Shown here piece after piece: positions 41,288-55,620 of a stretch of DNA of 64,000 nt; position 1 is the stretch's first letter, and every line of letters begins with the position of its first letter. The notes below the pieces were generated by a model. It made no database searches. It was not told where the DNA came from and saw only the letters and a list, made by a program, of their open reading frames with translations. The DNA lies in contig JADLFU010000211.1 of the NCBI GenBank assembly GCA_020849655.1, forward strand, positions 1 to 64,000. The letters run 5' to 3'. This DNA is from Polyangiaceae bacterium (GTDB lineage: Bacteria; Myxococcota_A; Polyangia; Polyangiales; Polyangiaceae). The translations under genes were made by a program, and so were the position numbers.

Positions 41288-44200
41288 AGGGGCGCCTTCA
41301 CGTCCTCCGGTTGCAACTCAATTTTCTTCACTTGCACAGCGAAGGCCTTGCCGTCCCACTCGAGGACGACGAGCGTCGCCTTCACGGCGCGACGGGGCTC
41401 GCTCTTCCACGACAGCGCCCACGCGCCGCTCTTCCACGTGTCGCCGCTCGTCAACAGTGACACGAGGCCCGTCTGGCCGGCGTCGGTCGCCTCGCCGGCG
41501 AGGCGCTCCTGCTTCGCGTCGGCCGCGCCCAGCGTCAGGCGGGCGTCGAGATCCTCCCACGCGACGATCGACAGCGTCCCCGGACCGCTGAACAGCGACA
41601 GCTCCTTCAGCTTGCGCGCGATGGCCCCGCGCTCCGTCCCGGCCGGCGGCGCCGCCCACAGCTGCCCGAGCCTGGCGCCAGACCACAGCCGCGCCCAGTG
41701 TCGGGGATCGTCGGGCCCCGGCGTGCCCTCGCCCGTCGCCACCTGCCGCTCGATCCGGAGCGCCTCGTCGACGCGCCCCGCGCCGGCCGCCGCGGCCGCG
41801 AGCCGGAGCCACGCGGTCGCGCGCTTGCCGTCGAGCTCCGTCAGCGTCTTGTACTGGCGGTACGCGCCGCCGTACCAGCCGTTGCGCAGGAACACGTCGC
41901 CGAGCGCCTGGCGCGACGCCGCGCTCTCGCCGTCGAACTCCACGATCTCGGAGTAGGTGCGCTGGGCCTCGTCCGTCTCCTTCGCGTCCGCGAGCACGTC
42001 GCCGAGCGCGAGCGCCAGCGACGGCGTCATCAGCCCGCGGTCGCGCAGCCGCCGGCCGTACGCGAGCGCCTCGCCACCCTGGCCGGCCTTCGCGAGCGCG
42101 CGCACCAGCCGGAAGTCTCCGTTGGGATCGCCTGGCGCCTGCAACATGGCCTCACGGATGGTCTTGACGCGGTCCTCCGGCTTCGCGTCGAGGACGTCTC
42201 TGTCCACCTTCTGCCAGTCGACGCGCCCGCCGTAGAGCGCGCGCCCGACGGCCGCGGAGAGCCGCACGTCGACCGTCCTGCGCAGCACGGCCTGCGCGAC
42301 GTACCGCTGCGCCTCCCGCTCGCCGGCGAAGTGGCCGAGCACGGCCTCCGCCGCGTCCTCGGTGGTGATGCGCGCCTGCAGCAGATCGAGCAGCGCCGCC
42401 TCGTCACGCCAGTCGGGCAGCTCACAGCCGCCGCGCGCGAGCTCGAACTGGGTCAAGAGCTCCCGCGCGCCGGTGGCCTGCTTCATCCGCTTCTTCCACA
42501 GGACGACGCGCTCCGCGAGCGGACGGCTCGCCGCGTCGCTGCACGTCGACGGCTGACGGCGCGCCACGATCAGCTGCGGCGTCGACGGCGGCGTCGAGTG
42601 CGGCGGCGCCGGCGTCGGCTTCTGCGGGGGCGCGGGCGCGGCGGGGGCGCGTTTGTCAGCGGGGCGAACGGCGACGGGCTTCGGCGTGGGCGCGGGGGCG
42701 TCGTCGACGTCCCCGACCTTCGCCTTCTCGCGTCCCGGGGCGGCCGGCGCCGCGCCCCCGCCCCGCGCGTCGAGCCCGCCGAGGCCGAGGCCCTTCGACA
42801 GCCCTCCGCCGCCCGTCCCCGCGCCGATGCCCTGCTGCTGCGAGGGATCGGGCTCTGTGGGCGGCCCCGCCACGGTCGGCGCCACCGGGGCCGCGACCGC
42901 GGCGGGCGCGCCAGGTCGAGGCGCCGGGGCGGCCTCGGACTTCGTCATCGGAGACTCGTCCTCCGTCGCGGCCTGCGCCTCCGCCCTGTCCGCGGGCGCG
43001 CTCCGCTTCGCGCAGCCCGCGGTCGCGCCTGGATCGACGGCGGCGCCGAAGAGCGCGGCGAGCTCGTGCTCTCGCTGGTCGGAGGCGAGCTCGGTCAGCC
43101 GGACGCCCCGCAGCGGCGACCTCCGCCTCCTGACGCCGGAGCGCGCGTAGGCGGCCTCGCTGTCGAGCGCGAGGATGCTGGTGAAGGGCGTCATCAGCCC
43201 GTACTCGACGCCGAGATCGAGGATCTTCGCGCGGTGCTCCTCGGGCGACGCGCCGCTGCCAGCGAGCCTGCGCGCGTACTCCGCGGCCCACAGCCTGGGC
43301 ACGAGGCTCGTGACGATCCCGCTCTCGAGCGGCACCGCGTACTCCCGGGAGAACGGCTGACCGAACAGTCGCCCCTTCACTGTCACCTTCTCTGGCAGCT
43401 TGTGGTGCGTCCGCGCCAACAACAAGAGCTCCTCGCCGCGCGCGAGCTTGCCCGTCGCGGAGAGGAAGGGCTGATCCAGCCCCGCGCCCAGGCCCACCTC
43501 GAGCTCCGTCACCGTGGGGGTCTTCACGGCCGCGATGAGGCGCAGCGCCTCGCCGGTCGCGCGCTCGGCCTCGTCGACCCGCACCAGCTGACCGCCGCCC
43601 GTTCGCGCGAGCTCCCCGAGCAGCGGGTGGTTCGCCTCGGTGCCGACTGCGACCGCGAAGAACCGCGCGCGCGAGCCGGTCAGCGAGCGCCTCAGCCTGT
43701 CCACCAGCGCCTCCGGGGTCGCCTCGCCGGACGTCGCAAGGCCGTCTCCGACGTAGAGGATCGCGGGTTGCTCGGCGCCGTGGAGGCGCTCGAGCGCCGG
43801 CTCGAACATCGCCCCGAGATCGGTCGCGCCGCCCGCGGTGTGCTCCGCGAGCTTCTCGAGCGCCTTCGCGATCTCCGCCTCCGTCGCGGCGGCCTGGCCC
43901 TTCTCCGGGTAGACGACGGTGGGCTTCACGTCGAGCGCCACCACGCTGAACCGATCGGCCTCCGACAGCGCGCGGAGGATCGCCTCCGCCGTCGCCCCGC
44001 GGAGCGCGCGCTCGCGCTCGTCGCCGCCCGCGGAGGTGTCGACGACGACCACCACCTCGCCCTTGACCGCCGGCGCCTTCGCGAAGTCCTGGTCGGGCAC
44101 GTAGCGCAGCATCACGTAGTCGGCCTGGTCTCCGCCCGAGGCGAAGCGCCACGCGCGCACCGCGGGGGGCGGGGACTTCCTCGCGAGCTCGAGCTGGAAG

Positions 44201-45465
44201 TCCGCGCGCGGCTGGTACCCGCTGCGCCTCATCGTCACGCGTCGCCCGCCGTCCTCCACCGAGGCGTCGAGCGAGGAGGCGACGTCGAACGCGCCGGACT
44301 TGTCACCGAGATCCACGCTCAGTGAAAACTCATCATACCTGACACCGTCCTCCGCGCGGAGCGGGTACACGTAGCGGGTCTTCGCGTCGACCTGCGGGAG
44401 CACCTCGAGGTACCGCAGCACCACCCTGCGCGTGCCGTTCGCCGCGATGGGGAAGATGCGCGCGCGGTACGAGAGGCCGTCCACCCACTCGAGGATCGCG
44501 GGATCCTGCGCGCTCCTCTTCGCCGCGTCGTACCTGGCGGCGGCCTCCTTCTTCTCGATGACCTCGCCCTCGACGAGCTGACCGTTCGTCTCGAGCGCGA
44601 AGCTCGTGACGATCGCGCGCGCGGGGACCGTGAACCAGTAGTAGCCCTCGATCGCGCTGCCGCCCGGGTTGGAGAACGTCTGGTCGACCTCCGTCTCGGC
44701 GAGCCCGTCGCGCAGGACGACCTTCACGAGCTGCTTCGCGATGCCGAGCTTGCGCGCGGGCGCGCCGGCGCGGCCGCCCTCGATCCCGTAGATGCGCCCC
44801 GCGCCGCCGCCGACGCTCCCGCGGCCGGGCCGCGCGTCACCCATGCCGCCCGTCCAGTCTTGCCAGAACGCGACCTGGCCGAGCTTCGGCGCGCCCGTCG
44901 CGGTGGCCACGGCCTGCTCGCCCGCGTTGATCTCGACGCGCCCGCCCGGCGACGAGAGCACGGCGAGGCCGCGCGCCACGTACACGGTGACCTGGTCGCC
45001 CGCGCGCGCGACGGAGAGCCCCGCGTCGGACGCAGTCAGCAGGTGCGCGCCGACCTTGAAGGTGACCGCGTCTCCGTCGATCTTCGGCGCCTCGAGCCAC
45101 ACCTCGCCGGCGCGCAGCTCGACGGCGGCCTGCCCGAGCAGGACGTCGCTCTCTCCTCGCATGAACACCGACGCGCCGTCGCCCGAGCGGACGAGCGCGC
45201 GCGAGCCCTTGCCCGTCGCGACCCGGGCGCCGGAGGGCAGCGGCGCGCCCGAGACCGCGCGCTCCGCCTTCGCGCCCTCTCCGACGGTGACGTCGCCCGC
45301 CGCGAGCTCGAGGCGCGCGCCGATCGTCCGCGACGGCTGGTCCGCCTCGCGGTGCGGCGCCTTCAGCACCCGGTGGAGCACGAAGACGACGACGAGGCAT
45401 GCGATCGTGCCGAGCACGATCGCGCGGAGCGGCCCGGGCAGGGCGCGCGGCTTCGAGGGGGTCAT
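41284..45465 (-). CDS. Large VIT/vWA-domain membrane protein with FecR-like and TPR regions
   Basis: This 1393-residue protein has a transmembrane anchor (about 15-31) and a FecR-like beta domain (about 48-200; [20 protein letters not shown]). A VIT domain follows (about 240-370; [25 protein letters not shown]), then a vWA domain (about 460-630). The metal site reads DTSAG instead of DxSxS, so metal binding may be altered. A Pro/Ala linker and C-terminal TPR-like helices ([35 protein letters not shown]) complete it. VIT-vWA proteins usually mediate protein contacts. It probably projects into the periplasm. Confidence 0.87.
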   Translation of the reverse strand: MTPSKPRALPGPLRAIVLGTIACLVVVFVLHRVLKAPHREADQPSRTIGARLELAAGDVTVGEGAKAERAVSGAPLPSGARVATGKGSRALVRSGDGASVFMRGESDVLLGQAAVELRAGEVWLEAPKIDGDAVTFKVGAHLLTASDAGLSVARAGDQVTVYVARGLAVLSSPGGRVEINAGEQAVATATGAPKLGQVAFWQDWTGGMGDARPGRGSVGGGAGRIYGIEGGRAGAPARKLGIAKQLVKVVLRDGLAETEVDQTFSNPGGSAIEGYYWFTVPARAIVTSFALETNGQLVEGEVIEKKEAAARYDAAKRSAQDPAILEWVDGLSYRARIFPIAANGTRRVVLRYLEVLPQVDAKTRYVYPLRAEDGVRYDEFSLSVDLGDKSGAFDVASSLDASVEDGGRRVTMRRSGYQPRADFQLELARKSPPPAVRAWRFASGGDQADYVMLRYVPDQDFAKAPAVKGEVVVVVDTSAGGDERERALRGATAEAILRALSEADRFSVVALDVKPTVVYPEKGQAAATEAEIAKALEKLAEHTAGGATDLGAMFEPALERLHGAEQPAILYVGDGLATSGEATPEALVDRLRRSLTGSRARFFAVAVGTEANHPLLGELARTGGGQLVRVDEAERATGEALRLIAAVKTPTVTELEVGLGAGLDQPFLSATGKLARGEELLLLARTHHKLPEKVTVKGRLFGQPFSREYAVPLESGIVTSLVPRLWAAEYARRLAGSGASPEEHRAKILDLGVEYGLMTPFTSILALDSEAAYARSGVRRRRSPLRGVRLTELASDQREHELAALFGAAVDPGATAGCAKRSAPADRAEAQAATEDESPMTKSEAAPAPRPGAPAAVAAPVAPTVAGPPTEPDPSQQQGIGAGTGGGGLSKGLGLGGLDARGGGAAPAAPGREKAKVGDVDDAPAPTPKPVAVRPADKRAPAAPAPPQKPTPAPPHSTPPSTPQLIVARRQPSTCSDAASRPLAERVVLWKKRMKQATGARELLTQFELARGGCELPDWRDEAALLDLLQARITTEDAAEAVLGHFAGEREAQRYVAQAVLRRTVDVRLSAAVGRALYGGRVDWQKVDRDVLDAKPEDRVKTIREAMLQAPGDPNGDFRLVRALAKAGQGGEALAYGRRLRDRGLMTPSLALALGDVLADAKETDEAQRTYSEIVEFDGESAASRQALGDVFLRNGWYGGAYRQYKTLTELDGKRATAWLRLAAAAAGAGRVDEALRIERQVATGEGTPGPDDPRHWARLWSGARLGQLWAAPPAGTERGAIARKLKELSLFSGPGTLSIVAWEDLDARLTLGAADAKQERLAGEATDAGQTGLVSLLTSGDTWKSGAWALSWKSEPRRAVKATLVVLEWDGKAFAVQVKKIELQPEDVKAPL

Positions 45466-45601
45466 GGCGGGGCTCTCCGGTGCGAGGCGCGGGCGGGGGT
45501 CGACTCGCCGCGATCCAGACGGGCGAGTGAAGCGACGGGTCTAGCCCCGAGAGTACACTGGCGCGTCGCTCCCCGGACGCCGACGCGGTAGCCACGCCGG
45601 G

Positions 45602-46120
45602 GTGCGCCGCGTCGTCGCCTCGCTCTTCGCGCTCTTCGCGCTCGAGGTGCTCGTGCTCGCGGGCGTCGCGCCGCGCGTGGGGTGGCTGCCGACGCTCGGC
45701 TGGATGCTCGGGACGGCGCTCGCGGGCGCGGCGCTCGCGCGCTCGCAGGGGCTCGGCGTGCTCGACCGCTGGATCGCGCGGATGGCCGAGCGCGAGCAGC
45801 CCGAGGAGGGCCTCGTCGACGGCCTCCTCGTCCTCACGGGCGGCGCGCTCCTCGTGCTGCCGGGCCTCGTCGGCGACGCGGTGGGCGCGCTCCTCCTGGT
45901 GCCGCCGTTGCGCCGCGTGGTGGCAGAGCGCGTCCGGCGTCGCGCACAGGGCTGGGTGCCAGAGGGCGGCGTCGAGATCCTCACGTGGTCCACCCGCGCA
46001 CCGCCCGACGACGATCACGGCGACGACGCCCCGCGCGAGATCATCGACGTCGAGGGCGTCGCGGTCGACGACGATCGTCCGCTGCTCCCGCCCGCCCGCG
46101 GCGCGCGACCGCCGGAGTGA
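45602..46120 (+). CDS. fxsA: FxsA-family membrane protein
   Basis: This 172-residue protein has the FxsA pattern: two N-terminal membrane segments (LFALFALEVLVLAGVAPRVG, LGWMLGTALAGAALAR) and a third region GLLVLTGGALLVLPGLVGDAVGALLLVPPLR. A long acidic cytoplasmic tail follows. FxsA of E. coli is known for relieving phage exclusion; its normal role is unclear. GTG start at 45602 matches the family start. It is divergent from the VIT/vWA gene. Confidence 0.88.
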   Translation: MRRVVASLFALFALEVLVLAGVAPRVGWLPTLGWMLGTALAGAALARSQGLGVLDRWIARMAEREQPEEGLVDGLLVLTGGALLVLPGLVGDAVGALLLVPPLRRVVAERVRRRAQGWVPEGGVEILTWSTRAPPDDDHGDDAPREIIDVEGVAVDDDRPLLPPARGARPPE

Positions 46121-46185
46121 AGGGGCCTTGGCCGAGCGCGCGGGTCGCCCCGCGTGTTAGATCATCGCCGCTTGAGCATGGATGT

Positions 46186-46347
46186 CGGGAGCCCAAGGAG
46201 CGAGAGCGGGAGTCCGAAGCGGAATTCGAGCCGGATTGGGCTGAACCCGCGCGCAGGCGTGACCGTGCCACGTCGAGCACGGATTCACCCAGGGCGTCCG
46301 AAGGACGCGAGGAGCCCGGCGCGCGCGACGAAGGGATCCCGAAACCC

Positions 46348-46351
<4 letters not shown>
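46186..46351 (+). ncRNA. Structured 5' leader / dispersed repeat, copy B
   Basis: Bases 46229-46351 match the window start (1-123) at about 90%. As RNA this region can fold into an outer 7-bp stem AGCCCAA/TTGGGCT (46190-46196 with 46236-46242), a hairpin CCGTGC/GCACGG (46263-46268 with 46277-46282) and a perfect hairpin GCGTCC-GAA-GGACGC (46294-46308). GGGATCCC follows just before the kinase ATG at 46348. There is no Shine-Dalgarno before that ATG. It may be a structured leader that controls kinase translation, or a repeat family that carries promoters. Confidence 0.5.
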
Positions 46352-50690
<4,339 letters not shown>

Positions 50691-50694
<4 letters not shown>

Positions 50695-51935
50695 AGCGGA
50701 GACTCGCCCTCATCCTCTCCGGCGGCGGCGCGCGCGGCGCGTACGAGGTCGGCGTGCTCTCGTACGTCCTCGACGATCTCGCGCGGCGACGAGGTCGCCC
50801 GCCGCGCATCGATCTGCTCTCGGGCACGAGCGTGGGCGCGATCAACGCCTGCTACCTCGCCGCGCACATGAGCGATCCGACCGACGGCGTCCGGCGGCTC
50901 GCGCAGATGTGGCGGGCGCTCCGCCTCGACGACATCCTCGGGTTCGGCGCGCGCCACGCGCTCTCCTTGCCGCGCGTGTTGACCGGCGGGCCGGGATCGC
51001 TCGGCGCGGGGCTGTTCGACGTCTCACCGATCCGCGCGCTCATCGAGCGCGAGATCCGCTGGCGCGACATCGAACGATCGCTGCGCGAGCGGAGCCTCTC
51101 GCTGCTCAGCGTCTCGGCGACCGAGGTCTCGACGGGGCGCACGGCGGTGTTCATGCAGACGGGCCCGCACGGCGCCTTGCCGACGACGGCGCCCCCGCGC
51201 ACGGTGCTGCGATCGGCGCGCATCGGGCCCGAGCACGCGCTCGCGTCCGCGGCGATCCCGGTGCTGTTCCCGCCGGTGAAGATCGGCGCGGAGCTGTACT
51301 TCGACGGCGGCGTCCGCCAGAACACGCCCATCTCGCCGGCGCTGCGGGCGGGCGCGACGCACGTCTTCGCGATCGGGCTGTCGCGAGAGGAGCGCGGCAT
51401 CCCGGCGCCCGGCGAGACGCGCGCGCCGGGGGCGGCCTTCCTGATGGGCAAGGTGCTGAACGCCGTCCTGCTCGATCACGTCGACGCCGACATCGAGCTG
51501 CTCCGCAGGCAGAACGCCGTGCTCGACGACGGCGAGCTCGCGTTCGGCCCCGACTTCGCCGCCACGCTGAGCCGCGCCGCCTCCGTCTCCGGGCGCGCGG
51601 CCTACCGGCGCGTGGAGCACGCGATCGTGCGCCCGACGGAGGACATCGGCCGGCTGGCCGCCGATCACCTCCGCGCGGGGAGGACGAAGAGCGGCTCGCG
51701 CGTCGTGCGCCGCCTGCTCGGGCTGCTCGACGTCGGCGTCGGCACCGAGTCCGACCTCGTCAGCTACCTCCTCTTCGACGGCGAGTTCGCGTCGCGGCTG
51801 ATCGATCTCGGGCGCGCGGACGCGGCGGCGCGCCGCGACGAGCTGCTCGCGTTCTTCGACGGCGACGACGCCCCGCCCGAGCCCAGCGACGACGGGCCGA
51901 TGAGCCTGACGCCGCCGCCTCCCGTGATCGGGTAG
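50691..51935 (+). CDS. Patatin-like phospholipase coupled to the kinase-ATPase gene
   Basis: This 414-residue protein has the full patatin signature: LILSGGGARGAYEVGVLSYV, GTSVGAINACYLA (nucleophile Ser) and LYFDGGVRQNTPISPALRAG (Asp). A 160-residue C-terminal extension has no assigned domain. ATGA overlap with the 1448-residue kinase gene indicates coupled synthesis, so its lipase activity may be controlled by that kinase. It has no signal peptide. Confidence 0.92.
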
Positions 51936-52017
51936 CGCTGCCCGCCTGGCGCGCGCGTCGGCCTGCGCAGACGGCGCGTCCCTATCGGCCGCGGCGCCCG
52001 CTTGCTAGAGCCCGGTC

Positions 52018-54735
52018 GTGCTGCCAGCGGTCGGCGCGGACGCGCTCTACGTCATCGATCTGTCCGGGTACGTGTTCCGCGCGTACCACGCCATCACCAC
52101 GCCGCTCACCAGCCCGTCGGGAGAGCCGACGCACGCGACGCTCGGCACGCTGACGATGCTCGAGCGGCTGATCGTCGAGCGCAAGCCGAGGCGGATGGTG
52201 CTCGCGATGGACTCGCGCACGCCGTCGTTCCGCAAGGAGCTGTACGCGGACTACAAGGCCACGCGCCCGCCGACGCCGCCGGATCTGCGCCAGCAGATGG
52301 CGCGGTGCGAGGAGATCGGGCGCGCGCTCGGGCTCGCGATCGCGCAGCGCGACGGGGTCGAGGCCGACGACGTGATCGCGACGCTCGTCGATCTCGCGCG
52401 CGCGGCGCGGCTGCCGGTCGTCATCGCCTCGGCCGACAAGGATCTGATGCAGCTCGTCGGCGGCGACGTCGTGCAGTGGGACACGATGCGCAACAAGCTC
52501 TACGGGCCCGCCGAGGTGAAGGAGAAGCTCGGCGTCGCGCCGGAGCGCGTGCGCGAGCTGCTCGCGCTGACGGGCGACTCGTCCGACAACGTGCCGGGGG
52601 TGCCGTCGGTCGGTCCGAAGACGGCGACGGAGCTGCTCTCGCAGTTCTCGTCGATCGACGATCTCTACACCCGGCTCGACGCGCTCCCGCCCAACAAGAA
52701 GCGCCTGCGAGAGGCGCTCATGGCGAACGAGGCGAGCGCGCGCCTCTCCCTCGAGCTCGTCACGCTGAAGCGCGACGTGCGGCTCGATCTCTCGATCGAC
52801 GAGACGCGGGTGGGCGCGCCGGACGTGCCGCGGCTGAGGGCGCTGTACCGTGAGCTCGGGTTCCGGCGCCAGCTCGCCGCGCTGCCCGACGAGCCGGCGA
52901 GCGGCGCGCCCCCGTCGTCGCGCAAGGAGCCTCCGCGCGCGGCGCCCGCCGAGGTGCGCCCCGCGACGACCGAGATCGTGCGCGATCTCGGCGCGCTCCT
53001 GCGGACCGCGGCGCACGCGGCCGCCGCCGACCACGTGACGCTGCGGCTCGTGGTCACGCAGCCGGACGCGATGCGCGCGGCGATCGTCGGCGTCGGGCTG
53101 CTCGCCGGGGGGCGCGCCGCGTACGTCCCGCTCGCGCACCGACGGCTCGACGCCGGCCCCGAGGTGCCGCTCCCGGACGCCTTGCGCGCCCTCGCCCCCG
53201 CCCTCGCGCGGCCGCTCTCGGGGCACGATCTGAAGCGCGACTCGGTCACGTTGCGCCGCCACGGCGTCACGCCCGGCGCGCACGCGTTCGACGCGCAGCT
53301 CGCCGCCTTCCTGCTCGATCCCGAGGCGCGGGTGGATCTTCCGGCGCTCGCCGACGCCCGCCTCCAGGTCGCGCTCTCGTCGCTCGACGCGCTCGCGAAG
53401 CCCGCGCGGGGCAAGGCCACGCCGATCGATCAGCTCGATGTCGACGAGGTCGCGCGGCTCGTGTTCGCGGAGCTCGACGCCGTGGCGCGCCTGCGCGCCG
53501 AGCTCGAGCCGAGGCTCGAGGAGGCCGATCTCTCGCGGGCCTTCTCGTCGATCGAGCTCCCGATCTCGGAGCTCCTGGTCGACGTCGAGCTCGCGGGTGT
53601 GAAGGTCGACGTCGCGCGGCTCGCCGAGCTCGGCGCGCTCTGCCAGGCGGAGCTCGCCGCGCTGGAGGCGCGCGCCCACGAGGCCGCGGGCCACCCGTTC
53701 AACCTCGGCAGCCCGCGGCAGCTGGAGACGGTGCTGTTCGACGAGCTCGGCCTGCGCGTCGTCAAGCGCACGAAGACCAGCCGCAGCACGGATCACGAGG
53801 TGCTCGAGGCCCTGTCGGACGATCACGCCCTCCCCGCGATCATCCTCGAGCACCGGCAGATCGCGAAGCTCGAGGGCACGTACATCGTCGCCCTCCCCGC
53901 GCAGGTGAACCCCGACACGGGCCGCGTGCACACGACGTTCGCGCAGGCGGTGGCGGCGACGGGGCGGCTGTCCTCGGTCGATCCGAACCTGCAGAACATC
54001 CCGATCCGCACCGAGCTCGGCCGCCGCATCCGCGCGGCGTTCGTCGCCGAGCCGGGCCACGCGCTCGTGTCGGCCGACTACTCGCAGATCGAGCTGCGCG
54101 TGCTCGCGCACCTGTCGCGCGACCCGGTGCTCGTCGACGCCTTCACGACCGGAGAGGACATCCACACGCGGACGGCGATGGAGATCTTCGACAGGCCCGC
54201 GGACGCGGTCGACGCCGACCAGCGCCGCGCCGCGAAGACCATCAACTTCGGCGTCATCTACGGCATGGGCGACGGCGCGCTCGCGAAGCGCCTCGGCATC
54301 CCGCGCAAGGAGGCCGCGAGCTTCATCGACGCGTACTTCAAGAAGTACGCGGGCGTGCGCGCGTTCCTCGATCGCGTCGTCGCGACCGCGCGCGCGACCG
54401 GGAGCGTCTCGACGCTGGCGGGGCGGCGCCGGTTCTTGCCCGATCTGTCCCACGCGAACCGCGCGGTGCGGCTCGCCGCCGAGCGCGTCGCGCAGAACAC
54501 GCCCATCCAGGGCAGCGCGGCCGATCTGCTGAAGCTCGCGATGATCGCGCTCCGCGAGCCGCCGACGCCGAGCGCGCGGATGATCCTGACCGTGCACGAC
54601 GAGCTGGTCTTCGAGGTCGACGCGGGCGAGGTCGACGCCGCGCGCGCCGCCGTCAAGCGCGCGATGGAGGGCGTGATGACGCTGGCGGTGCCGCTCGTCG
54701 TCGAGACGTCGGCCGGGCCCTCGTGGTCGAAGTGA
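52018..54735 (+). CDS. polA: DNA polymerase I
   Basis: This 905-residue protein has the 5'-3' nuclease domain (1-290; VIDLSGYVFRAYHAI, ASADKDLMQL, GDSSDNVPGVPSVGPKTA), a 3'-5' exonuclease-like domain and the polymerase domain. The polymerase motifs are SADYSQIELRVLAH (A), RRAAKTINFGVIYG (B) and VHDELVFE (C). In the exonuclease-like domain the expected DxE site is missing (VVTQPDAM at that place), though GHDLKRDS resembles the second motif, so proofreading is probably lost. The GTG start at 52018 is supported by the nuclease domain. Confidence 0.95.
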   Translation: MLPAVGADALYVIDLSGYVFRAYHAITTPLTSPSGEPTHATLGTLTMLERLIVERKPRRMVLAMDSRTPSFRKELYADYKATRPPTPPDLRQQMARCEEIGRALGLAIAQRDGVEADDVIATLVDLARAARLPVVIASADKDLMQLVGGDVVQWDTMRNKLYGPAEVKEKLGVAPERVRELLALTGDSSDNVPGVPSVGPKTATELLSQFSSIDDLYTRLDALPPNKKRLREALMANEASARLSLELVTLKRDVRLDLSIDETRVGAPDVPRLRALYRELGFRRQLAALPDEPASGAPPSSRKEPPRAAPAEVRPATTEIVRDLGALLRTAAHAAAADHVTLRLVVTQPDAMRAAIVGVGLLAGGRAAYVPLAHRRLDAGPEVPLPDALRALAPALARPLSGHDLKRDSVTLRRHGVTPGAHAFDAQLAAFLLDPEARVDLPALADARLQVALSSLDALAKPARGKATPIDQLDVDEVARLVFAELDAVARLRAELEPRLEEADLSRAFSSIELPISELLVDVELAGVKVDVARLAELGALCQAELAALEARAHEAAGHPFNLGSPRQLETVLFDELGLRVVKRTKTSRSTDHEVLEALSDDHALPAIILEHRQIAKLEGTYIVALPAQVNPDTGRVHTTFAQAVAATGRLSSVDPNLQNIPIRTELGRRIRAAFVAEPGHALVSADYSQIELRVLAHLSRDPVLVDAFTTGEDIHTRTAMEIFDRPADAVDADQRRAAKTINFGVIYGMGDGALAKRLGIPRKEAASFIDAYFKKYAGVRAFLDRVVATARATGSVSTLAGRRRFLPDLSHANRAVRLAAERVAQNTPIQGSAADLLKLAMIALREPPTPSARMILTVHDELVFEVDAGEVDAARAAVKRAMEGVMTLAVPLVVETSAGPSWSK

Positions 54736-54754
54736 GCCGGCGAGCCGGCGGAGC

Positions 54755-55513
54755 TCAGCGCGCGACGAGGGCCGAGGCCCGGAGGCCGCGCGCGCGCAGC
54801 AGCGCCGCCTCGGCCGCGCCCGGCACCACGCGCCGCTGGGACGGGCGTCGGTCGGTGGCCCAGCACACGACGGGGGCGTCGTCTGCGCCGTCGTCCTCGG
54901 CGCCGTGCCGGATCTCGGCGAACACGCCGAGCTCGAGCGCCACGCCGTGCAGGTCGCGCAGCGCGAAGCTCGGGTGGACGCCGTTGCGGCGCAGATCGCG
55001 CACCGTGTCCGCCTGGATCACGAACACGAGCTCACGCACGCGCCAGAAGGCCCCGAGGTACCCGCGCCAGTGCGCGCGGTTCCACGCGCCCATGTGCAGG
55101 TACTGCCGCTCGTTGTGGGTCGACACGTGACCGTGCAGGTGCGCGTCGCCGTGCCACGAGTACGGCGCCCACAGCTCGCACAGCGCCCCGTCCGCGGCGA
55201 CGCGCGACAGCTCGCGCCACACGGGCAAGGGGTCGGGCAGGTGCTCGAGGCAGTGGGAGCTGAAGATCTGCCCGACCGATCGATCCGCGAGCGGCAAGGG
55301 GTGCTGCGTGAGGTCGACCACGTGATCGACGCCCGGCAGGCTCATCTGATCGACCCCGACGAACCCAGGGCGCTTCTTCGCGCCGCAGCCCACGTCGATC
55401 GACGCGAGCGGCGCCACGGCGTGCGCCTCGGCGAGCTCGAGGTGCGGTGGGCGAGAGCGCCGCGCGGTGTCGACGAGCAGCGCGCGTGCGCGACCGAGGA
55501 GGCCATCTGTCAT
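54755..55513 (-). CDS. SAM-dependent methyltransferase
   Basis: I choose the ATG at 55513 (252 residues) because the 34 codons before it are Arg-rich and unlike protein. Residues 37-60 carry motif I (SIDVGCGAKKRPGFVGVDQ), with a later acidic stretch (VVDLTQHPLPLAD) and FSSHCLEHLPDPLPVWRELS as in Methyltransf_11 enzymes. The region after it (HGDAHLHGHVSTHNERQYLH) is His-rich and unusual. The substrate is unknown. It is convergent with polA across 19 bases. Confidence 0.83.
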   Translation of the reverse strand: MTDGLLGRARALLVDTARRSRPPHLELAEAHAVAPLASIDVGCGAKKRPGFVGVDQMSLPGVDHVVDLTQHPLPLADRSVGQIFSSHCLEHLPDPLPVWRELSRVAADGALCELWAPYSWHGDAHLHGHVSTHNERQYLHMGAWNRAHWRGYLGAFWRVRELVFVIQADTVRDLRRNGVHPSFALRDLHGVALELGVFAEIRHGAEDDGADDAPVVCWATDRRPSQRRVVPGAAEAALLRARGLRASALVAR

Positions 55514-55620
55514 GGAGAGATCGCATGCGGGGGTCCGGCGACGCGCGCAACCGGAAACGCTCCGACCTGGCGGGCGGCAGCGACGGCGCCCGGCGAAGCG
55601 GGTAGCCTCCCGCACCGCCC

